From: Collinsella sp. An2
GTDB lineage: Bacteria > Actinomycetota > Coriobacteriia > Coriobacteriales > Coriobacteriaceae
Assembly (NCBI RefSeq): GCF_002160065.1
Contig: NZ_NFJW01000009.1
Coordinates: 1 to 64,000 of the forward strand
Length of the DNA stretch: 64,000 nucleotides
Direction of reading: 5' to 3'
Each line of letters starts with the position of its first letter. The stretch's first letter is position 1. Position numbers and translations under genes: made by a program. The notes below the pieces were generated by a model. It did not search any database and was not told where the DNA came from. It worked only from the letters and a program-made list of their open reading frames with translations. Below are positions 9,639 through 17,673 of the stretch, piece after piece.

Positions 9639-10520
9639 ATGTGGACCGTTGCACAAGCAGCTAAGGCGTGGGGTGTCTCGGAGCGCTCGGTGCGTGGATA
9701 CTGCGCGCAAGGACGCGTGCCGGGTGCGGAGCTTATCGGCAAGACATGGGCCATTCCCGAGGGCGCGGAGAAGCCTTCGCGCAAGCCTCGCGTGTCAACG
9801 CGGCCGGTTGGGCTGCTCGAGGCGCTGCGACGTGAAAAGGCTTCCGGCATCTCGGGGGGCATCTATCACCATGTGCAGATTGAGCTGACATACAACTCGA
9901 ACCACATCGAGGGTAGCCGTCTGACGCACGAGCAGACACGCCATATTTTTGAAACGAACACGCTGGGCATCGCGGAGCGCGTGAACGTGGACGACATTGT
10001 GGAGACTGCACACCATTTTCGCTGCATCGACATGGTAATCGATGCGGCTGAGCGGCGGTTGAGTGAGCGCATGATCAAGCAGCTACATTTGCAGCTCAAA
10101 AGTGGGACGAGCGATAGTCGTAAATCATGGTTCCGGACGGGGGAGTACAAGCTGCTGCCCAACGAGGTCGGCGGGCGTGAGACTGTGGCGCCCGAGGAAG
10201 TGTCTGCGCGTATGCGCGAGCTCATCGACAGCTACGAGCGCTCGGACGCACCAAAGTCGCTCGAAGACATCGTTGCCTTTCATGTGGCGTTTGAACGCAT
10301 CCATCCGTTCCAGGATGGCAACGGCCGCGTGGGCCGGCTGGTGATGTTCAAGGAGTGCCTGCGCCATCGCGTGGTGCCATTTATCATCACGGATGAGATC
10401 AAGCTCTTCTACTATCGCGGACTCAGCGCATGGGACCGCGAGCCGGGGTATTTGCTGGATACATGCCTGGCGGCTCAGGATGCGTTCAACGAGCTTATGC
10501 GACGATTTCGGATTGAGTGA
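9639..10520 (+). CDS. Fic family protein (class II) with N-terminal HTH-like domain
   Basis: HPFQDGNGRVGR Fic motif; SNHIEG inhibitory motif N-terminal; N-term AAKAWGVSERSVRGYCAQGRVPGA. Confidence 0.9.
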   Translation: MWTVAQAAKAWGVSERSVRGYCAQGRVPGAELIGKTWAIPEGAEKPSRKPRVSTRPVGLLEALRREKASGISGGIYHHVQIELTYNSNHIEGSRLTHEQTRHIFETNTLGIAERVNVDDIVETAHHFRCIDMVIDAAERRLSERMIKQLHLQLKSGTSDSRKSWFRTGEYKLLPNEVGGRETVAPEEVSARMRELIDSYERSDAPKSLEDIVAFHVAFERIHPFQDGNGRVGRLVMFKECLRHRVVPFIITDEIKLFYYRGLSAWDREPGYLLDTCLAAQDAFNELMRRFRIE

Positions 10521-10566
10521 CCTATTTTGAGACGGGGCCGCCCTGGCCCGTTTGGCCCACGCTATG

Positions 10567-11004
10567 TCAATGTCCCTTGCGCTTGCGATGCCTTTTTGCC
10601 TGCTTCTGCTCGTATCGCTCCTGTTTGTCTGCTTGTCGTAACGCCGCTTGATGCGCATGCCGTGCGTCTTTGCGTGATTCCCGCATTACGGCAAGCGCTT
10701 CCTGTGCTTTGGTGCTTGGTCGAGCGCGTGCTGCTTCCCGCGCCGCCGCACGCTGGCGCCGCTTGGGATTGCCATTCTTGCGCCGCATCGTCGCATCTTC
10801 AACGGCAGATGAGAACGACAAAGTTGCCCATTTTTTGAGCACGAGCTGATAGATTTCCTCGTTAGTCGGTTCGGCGCCGAAGACTATTCGACACGCCTCG
10901 ACGCCACCTGCACTTCGGCGTTCTGCGACGCCCACCCAGAACTGCCCGTCAAAAAATACAGTCAATGTGGTGGAAACCGTAGCTCTTTCGTCCAACGTTC
11001 GCAT
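10567..11004 (-). CDS. yjdF: YjdF family protein (DUF2992)
   Basis: TTLTVFFDGQFWVGVAER...ACRIVFGAEPTNEEIYQLVLKKW, basic C-terminal tail; RBS AAGGAGG. Confidence 0.8.
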   Translation of the reverse strand: MRTLDERATVSTTLTVFFDGQFWVGVAERRSAGGVEACRIVFGAEPTNEEIYQLVLKKWATLSFSSAVEDATMRRKNGNPKRRQRAAAREAARARPSTKAQEALAVMRESRKDARHAHQAALRQADKQERYEQKQAKRHRKRKGH

Positions 11005-11411
11005 GACAAAACCTCCTTGACTCGACAAGGTCATGCGAAGAAGGGACAACCGCGCATGCGGCAGGCTACGGACGGCCAGGTGACCGCGCCCCGACTACCC
11101 AACGGGGCCGTGATTTGATCTTCTGGGGGTAGTGTAACTGAGCGGACCCGCTTCGGGCAATCGGTCGGGTTATGGTTTGGCACAAGGTACCGGACGAGGC
11201 AAGCCTGGAGGAGGGTTTCAAGCTGCAATGGACGGGTTGTCGCAAAAAATGCGACAACTCGGGCAGATGGCAAATCGCATCAAGTGGGGAATTTGCTCCT
11301 GATGACCCATTCTGGGACGGGGCCATTATGGTCCATGGCGCGTCATCGGCTCCCGTGTTTACGACAGTAAGTCGGGGCGAGACGAACGCGAAGAAGTATT
11401 AGTAAAAAAAT

Positions 11412-11425
11412 AGAACAAATGTTCT
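11412..11425. promoter_or_regulatory. LexA-like operator (GAAC-N4-GTTC)
   Basis: AGAACAAATGTTCT directly upstream of a TATGAT -10-like hexamer. Confidence 0.45.
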
Positions 11426-11658
11426 GAATTATGATATCATATACCTAAAGTACAGAGCTGGATGTGAGTTGGCACGGAGGCCCCCAATGGTACGTGTCAG
11501 CGGGTATGCCGGATACCGCCCATGAGCAAAGAGGCCGGCTGCACACATGCGGCTTTGGGCGGAGTAGCGCTCCCGCTTCCCGGCGCCCGTCAATGCTGGG
11601 ACTTCGCAGAGGCACCTAAGAGGTGCATGGATTGCCGTGAAGAAGCGGAGGCTCTGTT

Positions 11659-12591
11659 ATGGCTGTTCAACAGCACGAAATCGTATTGTTCACTTCGAAT
11701 GACGGCGAAATTACGCTGCCGGTGACGGTGGATGCCCAGGCGGATACCGTTTGGCTCACGCAGGCGCAAATGTCTGAGCTGTTTGACCGGAGCGTAGGGG
11801 TTATTTCTCGCCACGTTAAGAATGTTTTCGAAGAAAAAGAGCTGGTAAAAGAGAGTAATTTGCATTATTTGCAAATTGCAAATTCTGACAGGCCGGTTGC
11901 TTACTACAGTCTCGACGTCGTGATTTCCGTTGGCTATCGTGTGAAGTCGCAGCGCGGCGTGGAGTTCCGTCGCTGGGCTACGGGTGTCCTTCGCCGGTTC
12001 ATCATGGAAGGTCATGTTGAGAACGACGAGCGGATGCGCCAGCTCGGCATCGTGGCGCGCATCATCGAACGCCTTCCCGGTGAGCTGGCGTCGCGTCAAA
12101 TCCTCGACATCGTGGAAAGCTACACCGACGCACTCCGGCTTCTTGACGAATACGACCGCGCGGAGATCGAGCGCCCCAAGGGAACCGTTGGCACGTACGT
12201 GCTGGATTACGACGAGTGCATGGCCCTCATCGCCCAGATGCGGCCGCGTTTTCACAGCGATGTCTTCGGGCGCGAGAAGGACGATTCGTTCCGCAGCAGT
12301 ATCGCCGCCATCTACCAAGGATTCGGCGGAAGCGACCTGTACCCGTTGGTCGAAGAAAAGGCAGCGAACCTCCTCTACTTCATCATCAAGAACCACTCCT
12401 TTGTCGACGGCAACAAGCGCATCGGGTGCAGCCTCTTTCTCTACTTCCTCGACCGGAACGGTCTGCTGTTCAACGGGCTCGAGAAGCGCATTTCCGACAG
12501 CACGCTGGTAGCGGTGGCGCTCATGATCGCCGAATCGCGGCCCGAAGAGAAGGAGTCGATGGTGGCGCTCGTGATGAACTTCTTGGCATAG
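11659..12591 (+). CDS. rhuM: RhuM-family protein with C-terminal Fic/Doc domain
   Basis: N-terminal VWLTQAQMSELFDRSVGVISRHVKNVFEEKEL; C-terminal HSFVDGNKRIGCSLF Doc motif. Confidence 0.88.
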   Translation: MAVQQHEIVLFTSNDGEITLPVTVDAQADTVWLTQAQMSELFDRSVGVISRHVKNVFEEKELVKESNLHYLQIANSDRPVAYYSLDVVISVGYRVKSQRGVEFRRWATGVLRRFIMEGHVENDERMRQLGIVARIIERLPGELASRQILDIVESYTDALRLLDEYDRAEIERPKGTVGTYVLDYDECMALIAQMRPRFHSDVFGREKDDSFRSSIAAIYQGFGGSDLYPLVEEKAANLLYFIIKNHSFVDGNKRIGCSLFLYFLDRNGLLFNGLEKRISDSTLVAVALMIAESRPEEKESMVALVMNFLA

Positions 12592-12666
12592 GGGCGAGGA
12601 TCCGCGCTTTGGGGTGTTGGGAGCCACTGCCAGCTTTTAAAACGAAAGCCTTTTGTCCCTACCCGC

Positions 12667-12697
12667 TTGACCCTGCCGTAACGGAAGGGTTTATCGT
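12667..12697 (+). promoter_or_regulatory. MerR-type promoter: TTGACC - 19 bp - TATCGT with operator palindrome in spacer
   Basis: Dyad CCCTgCCGTaACGGaAGGG (12671-12689) lies between -35 and -10 hexamers separated by 19 bp. Confidence 0.6.
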
Positions 12698-12717
12698 GTG
12701 GCCGAGGAGGTGGCGCG

Positions 12718-13479
12718 ATGAACCGCTCTTATACCATTGGCGAGCTTGCGGAGCTTTCGGGCGTTTCGGTGCGAACGCTGCGCTTTTACGAGGAGGCGGA
12801 GCTACTGGCGCCTGAGCGCGACGCGCAGAACGGCTACCGTCGCTACGGGCGCGCGGATGTTGACCGGCTACAGGAGATCCTGCTGCTCCGCCGGTTGGGC
12901 GTGGCGGTGCGCGACATTGCGCCGCTGCTCAGCGCCTCGGACGGCGAGAGGCGCGCATTGCTCGCGAAGCATCTCGATGCGCTCCGGGATGAGCGACGTC
13001 GACTCGATGGATTGATCATAACGGTCGAGCGATCGCTCGCCGAGTTGGAGGGAGGGCCTACCATGGCAGACCGGGAGAAGTTCGAAGGGTTCAAACGCAG
13101 GCTGGTAGATGAAAACGAGCGCCGGTATGGCGCGGAGGCGCGGGACCGTTTCGGTGATGCGGCGGTCGAAGAGAGCAATCGGAGGATGTTGCACATGAGC
13201 GAGGCGGACTATACAGCTTGGCAGGAGCTCGATGCCGAAATCCGTGCCGCGCTCACCGCCGCCGTTCGCGTGGGGAAAGACCCGACAGGTCCGGAAGGTG
13301 CGCACATCTGCGACTTGCATCGTCGGTGGTTAGGCTATACCTGGCCGTCGTATTCGGCCGAGGCGCACCGAGCCCTCGCCGAGTCCTACGTGGCGGACGG
13401 GCGCTTCACCGCGTATTATGATCGCGAGGTTCCCGGTTGCGCTGCGTGGCTGCGCGATGCCGTGCTCGCTCATGCGTAG
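12718..13479 (+). CDS. MerR-family regulator with TipAS-like effector domain
   Basis: YTIGELAELSGVSVRTLRFYEEAELLAP; C-terminal HRRWLGYTWPSYSAEAHRALAESYVADGRFTAYYD typical of TipAS. Confidence 0.88.
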   Translation: MNRSYTIGELAELSGVSVRTLRFYEEAELLAPERDAQNGYRRYGRADVDRLQEILLLRRLGVAVRDIAPLLSASDGERRALLAKHLDALRDERRRLDGLIITVERSLAELEGGPTMADREKFEGFKRRLVDENERRYGAEARDRFGDAAVEESNRRMLHMSEADYTAWQELDAEIRAALTAAVRVGKDPTGPEGAHICDLHRRWLGYTWPSYSAEAHRALAESYVADGRFTAYYDREVPGCAAWLRDAVLAHA

Positions 13480-13572
13480 TCGCGTGCAGATTGAACGCAG
13501 GCGCATGTAGCTCCGCCTGTCATCGAAGCCGATGGCAGCCTCAGCGCAAATCTGTAGGAAGCGAGGCGGGTC

Positions 13573-13944
13573 ATGGATGTTGCGACGATCGATGAGCGCC
13601 TGCTCAGCCATCCTGGCGCCACTAAGGCGTTCCACGAGCGGTGGGGCTGGATGGTTTATTGGGTCGGTGGTAAGCAGTTTGCCTGCGAGTTCACGGCGAA
13701 GCGGGATGCCAAGCAGCCCTATGCGGGACGCCATCTGCTCTCGCTCAAGTGCGATCCCAATCGCATCTTGGCGTTGCGCGCGGAGTATCCCGACGCGATT
13801 CTTCCCGGCTATTATTCGGACGGACGCACCTGGATTTCCATCGATCTCGATTGCGATCTGCCCGGCGAGCTTGTGCTCGACTTGTGCGATATGAGCTACG
13901 AGCTCGTCGTCGCCAAGCTTCCTAAACGCGCACGGCCCGTCTAG
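13573..13944 (+). CDS. MmcQ/YjbR family DNA-binding protein
   Basis: ERWGWMVYWVGGKQFACEF...LLSLKCDPNRILALRAEYPDAILPGYY...W pattern. Confidence 0.8.
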   Translation: MDVATIDERLLSHPGATKAFHERWGWMVYWVGGKQFACEFTAKRDAKQPYAGRHLLSLKCDPNRILALRAEYPDAILPGYYSDGRTWISIDLDCDLPGELVLDLCDMSYELVVAKLPKRARPV

Positions 13945-14080
13945 CCGCTGGCGGGTGCGTGCGGCCAGCCTGAGAAGCTGCGCTGCGCCAACCCGGAGAG
14001 CCTTGAAACGGCGGCTCGCCATTCGGTGCGGCATCCATAGGGTTGCAGCGAAGGCGAACATCGTGCTCTGGAGGTAGCGA

Positions 14081-14707
14081 ATGATTGCGTTGGAAACGGA
14101 GCGGCTCAGATTGCGACGATGCACCGAGGCGGATGTCCAAGCCTTATTCGAGATGCTTTCAGATGAAGACGTGGTGCGATTCCTGCCATTTGAAAGGATA
14201 CGGACCCGTCGTTATGCCGAGCGAGTGCTTGACGAGAAGTTCCTCGACCGGTATCGGCGTGCGGATGCGGGGGAGGGGCCGCAGTATGGGGTGCCCCTTG
14301 ACGCGCGGTGGGCCGTTGAGGAGCGCGATAGCGGCTCCTTCATCGGCTTCGTTACCGTCGGCTGCAATGAGGCACATGACGTGGGCTATGCGTTGCGTCG
14401 CGAGAGCTGGGGCAGAGGGTGTGCGCGCGAGGCGTTACGTGCGGTATTCTCCTGGGCCCGTGCTTGCGGGCTCGGGTTTCTGACGGCAACGCATGACGTT
14501 GACAATCCGCGCAGCGGCGCCGTCATGGAAGCTTGCGGTATGACGGCGCGCTACATCTACCGTGAGCAGTGGCTTCCAAAAAAGCCAATCGTGACGTTTT
14601 GCATGCATCAGGTCGATTTTGTGCCAGAGGTAGCGGAATATCAGGGATATTGGAATCGATGGCCGGACCACTGGCGCGCGCAAGGATGTTCCCGGAGGCA
14701 ACCCTAA
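14081..14707 (+). CDS. GNAT family N-acetyltransferase (RimJ/RimL-like)
   Basis: ETERLRLRRCTEADVQALFEML...VGYALRRESWGRGCAREALRAV. Confidence 0.85.
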   Translation: MIALETERLRLRRCTEADVQALFEMLSDEDVVRFLPFERIRTRRYAERVLDEKFLDRYRRADAGEGPQYGVPLDARWAVEERDSGSFIGFVTVGCNEAHDVGYALRRESWGRGCAREALRAVFSWARACGLGFLTATHDVDNPRSGAVMEACGMTARYIYREQWLPKKPIVTFCMHQVDFVPEVAEYQGYWNRWPDHWRAQGCSRRQP

Positions 14708-14850
14708 CAACATGGTGAGAATGCTTGCGTCGCCGCTGTACCAGACCTTCGACGGTGTGTCGTGTGGCAGTTCGTGGAGCAGACGGTGTTCGCGGTCATC
14801 CTAGGGGTTGCTGCCTGCGGAAACGTATAGAGGTATCTTACATTTGATTT

Positions 14851-14864
14851 AGAACATATGTTCT
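14851..14864. promoter_or_regulatory. LexA-like operator, perfect palindrome
   Basis: AGAACATATGTTCT between TTGATT (-35-like) and GATACT (-10-like). Confidence 0.5.
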
Positions 14865-14902
14865 GATACTCTTTTGGAAAGCAGCCGAGCCGAGGAGGCG
14901 CC

Positions 14903-15655
14903 ATGGCGTACGACTTCAAGCGCGAGTACCGTGACCTCTATGTTCCCAAGACCACGCCAGCGCTCATTGACGTTCCGGCTATGACCTTTGTCGCGGTGGC
15001 CGGGACGGGCGATCCCAACGCGGCGGGCGGGGCCTACCAGGAGGCGCTCGGCCTGCTCTACGCCTTCTCGTACACGGCAAAGATGCTCAAGATGGGCCCG
15101 TGGCAGCCCGAGGGCTACTTCGACTACGTGGTGCCGCCGCTCGAGGGGCTGTGGTGGGCCGGCTCCGGGGCTTTCGACGGCTTGCATATTGCCAAGAAGG
15201 ACGCGCTCTCGTGGGTTTCGCTCATACGCCAGCCCGACTTTGTGACGCCCGAGGTGTTCGAGCGGGTCTGTGACATGGTCGCTCAGAAGAAGCCTGAGTT
15301 CGGCCCGGCGCTTGTCTCTGATGAGCTGAGGCTTGTTCGATTTGCCGAGGGGCCGTGCGCGCAGGTCATGCACAAGGGCCCCTATGACGAGGAGCCGGCG
15401 ACCATTGCCAAGCTCGCGGCATATATCGAAGCCGCGGGGTTGGCGCCGGACATCGCCTCGGGTGGCGAGTCGCCCGAGGGTCACGTTGCCACGGCGGCGT
15501 TTGACGGAGGGGCGCTTCTCGCGGCGCTCGATGCGGGCGGCGCCGTGCCCACGGTTCGCCTGCATCACGAGATCTACCTGGGCGACCCGCGCCGGACCAA
15601 GCCGGAGAACCTCAAGACGGTCATTCGCCACCCCGTGCGCCCCGCCGTCGATTGA
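14903..15655 (+). CDS. GyrI-like small-molecule-binding domain protein
   Basis: DFKREYRDLYVPKTTPALIDVPAMTFVAVAGTGDPN; GyrI-like fold family signature. Confidence 0.8.
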   Translation: MAYDFKREYRDLYVPKTTPALIDVPAMTFVAVAGTGDPNAAGGAYQEALGLLYAFSYTAKMLKMGPWQPEGYFDYVVPPLEGLWWAGSGAFDGLHIAKKDALSWVSLIRQPDFVTPEVFERVCDMVAQKKPEFGPALVSDELRLVRFAEGPCAQVMHKGPYDEEPATIAKLAAYIEAAGLAPDIASGGESPEGHVATAAFDGGALLAALDAGGAVPTVRLHHEIYLGDPRRTKPENLKTVIRHPVRPAVD

Positions 15656-15832
15656 TTGGCGGCCGAGCCGGGGTCGCGCGGGCAGGCCGCTGACGGCTGG
15701 CGGTCGCTTCCCGGCTGCCCAACGGCGCCGCGTTTCCGCCTCAGATGAGCCGATGATGGCAGAGGTGGGCTGTGGGGTATCGCCTGCGGGTATACTGACG
15801 TGCAAGACAAAACGGAAGTGAGGTGCGATTGC

Positions 15833-16135
15833 ATGATATACCCGTTCATGACGCTCAATGACGGCACGGAGATCGTTCACTCTGACATGGGCGACGACGG
15901 TCGCGTGAAGGTGTATATCGAGCGACCTGACGCCAGGGATTGCTTCCACCATGTCACCTGCTACCTGCCGGACGGGACGTGGACAGACAACCTGGGCTTC
16001 TCAGATTCGGAGCTTGCGTATCTGAGAGAAGTCGTTGAGTCGACCGCAAACCTCATCCTTGAGTTCGCCACCGGATGGGGGAACCATCGTGTCGAAAATC
16101 AGGGACCTGATGCCTTCAGAATACGACCAGCTTGA
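15833..16135 (+). CDS. Conserved hypothetical protein
   Basis: Compact ORF with plausible start MIYPFMTLNDG; no family recognised. Confidence 0.5.
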   Translation: MIYPFMTLNDGTEIVHSDMGDDGRVKVYIERPDARDCFHHVTCYLPDGTWTDNLGFSDSELAYLREVVESTANLILEFATGWGNHRVENQGPDAFRIRPA

Positions 16136-16214
16136 CGACTTTCTCTACGAGGCAGTCTTCACCGCACCCGGCGAGCTGCGCCCTCCGCGCGACAAAATCA
16201 CTCTCTTCGGCTGA
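16089..16214 (+). pseudogene. N-terminal remnant of a GNAT acetyltransferase
   Basis: GTG start: VSKIRDLMPSEYDQLDDFLYEAVFTAPGELRPPRDKITLFG*; resembles only the first ~35 residues of GNAT proteins, then stop. Confidence 0.55.
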
Positions 16215-16333
16215 AAATGGGGCAGGTTCCGGATTGTATCATTCGGGCTTTTGCAAGCGGCGGGCCTCGCTTGCTTGGCATACAATGGGCGAGCTTTCAA
16301 GCCCCCGTGTACGCCGCTGCCGAAAGGAACACC

Positions 16334-16663
16334 ATGCGCATCGATTTCAACGAGATCAATGAAGTGACCGTACCCGGCATGAATGGCGGTACGGGCGAGA
16401 TGTCGGCGCGTATGCATATGAGCGAGCGCGGCAAAATCATTCCGTGCCGCATCCATCCGGCTAGCTCGATCGGTGCGCATCGCCACGAGACAAGCGACGA
16501 CATCAACTACGTGCTCTCGGGCACGGGCGTGGCAACCTGCGACGGCGTAGAGGAGCCGCTCTCGGCGGGCGTGTGCCATGTGTGCCCCAAGGGCTCCGAG
16601 CATGCCATCGTCAACACGGGCGACGACGATCTCTGCCTGCTCACCGTCGTGGTGGAGCGGTAG
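16334..16663 (+). CDS. Cupin-domain protein
   Basis: HPASSIGAHRHETSDDINYVLSGTGVATCDG...GSEHAIVNTGDDDL. Confidence 0.88.
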   Translation: MRIDFNEINEVTVPGMNGGTGEMSARMHMSERGKIIPCRIHPASSIGAHRHETSDDINYVLSGTGVATCDGVEEPLSAGVCHVCPKGSEHAIVNTGDDDLCLLTVVVER

Positions 16664-16715
16664 CGCATCGCGCTTGCTCAGGTCTGCAACGCTATCGACT
16701 GATGAAGGACGCGCA

Positions 16716-17060
16716 ATGGACGCGAACCGTAAAAAGGAGCTTAAGCAGCAGTGGAAGCTGCGCCACCCCCAGATGGGCGTGATCGCCATCCAGTGTGAGG
16801 AAACGGGGGAGCTCTTCGTGGGAGTTTCTAAGGACATTCCTGCGGAGTTCAATCGGCATCGATTCCAGCTGGCGGCCGGCCTGCATCCTAACAAGCGTAT
16901 GCAAGAGCTGTGGCGCCAACGTGGCAAAGAGTGCTTAACATTTGGTATTGCACGCGAGCTGGACTACGAGGACCCGCTCAAAGACCATGCAGACGAGCTT
17001 CAGGAGCTGCTCGACGAGGTTATGGCCGAGCACCCAGAAGCGCAGCCTATCGTGCAATAG
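16716..17060 (+). CDS. GIY-YIG nuclease family protein
   Basis: RKKELKQQWKLRHPQMGVIAIQCEETGELFVGVSKDIPAEFNRHRFQL. Confidence 0.75.
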   Translation: MDANRKKELKQQWKLRHPQMGVIAIQCEETGELFVGVSKDIPAEFNRHRFQLAAGLHPNKRMQELWRQRGKECLTFGIARELDYEDPLKDHADELQELLDEVMAEHPEAQPIVQ

Positions 17061-17491
17061 GCGTATTCGCTGAAGAATAATGCATATCGGGCAGGCGGCC
17101 GCGACCCGAGCCGCGGACGCTTGTCCGTATTACGGCTGAGTGCTACTGCTGGGTCATACTGCGCTTGAGGAGTCCCCGGAAGAAGGGACGGGCCTGTCAC
17201 GGCGAGGTTAGTGCCGCTGCGACAACGTGGTTCTTTCGGCATGAATCTGCAGTGGCCCCATTCTCCAGGCACATTCACAGTCCCATCTCGCTCGTGCGCA
17301 TGCCATTCATGGAAGGGGTTTGCCCGAGGGCAAATTGTGCGGGGTCCGTGAAGATGGTCGCCGCGCGCAAGATGCCCGGACCCTTGCCCGCTTTTGAGGT
17401 TCACAATGTGGGCGCCCGGGCACATGCAGTGCTTTCGGGTTCTCGATTCATGTTCTGACGGCTGGGAAGCCGCGATGTCGAGGAGGTGCTC

Positions 17492-17575
17492 ATGGACGGT
17501 TTCAGTAATGGCCCGCGATCAGCCGGCGACCATGCAGTGGTGCGGCTGCCCATGGGCCTTCCGATGAGCGCCTAG
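17492..17575 (+). CDS. Possible 27-aa leader peptide upstream of mgtA
   Basis: MDGFSNGPRSAGDHAVVRLPMGLPMSA* preceded by GAGGAGG. Confidence 0.35.
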   Translation: MDGFSNGPRSAGDHAVVRLPMGLPMSA

Positions 17576-17673
17576 GGCGTTTCCGCGTTCAACAACCGCA
17601 TCATTGCCTGGTCATACATCGGGGCGCGCTGCGCCTCTGCAACCACACAACCTGATATTCCAGGAGGTGTCCT

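Noticed and set aside
17061-17490. ORF 17165-17458 (97 aa)
   Set aside because: No recognisable domain, unusual composition and poor start context; treated as leader/noncoding.
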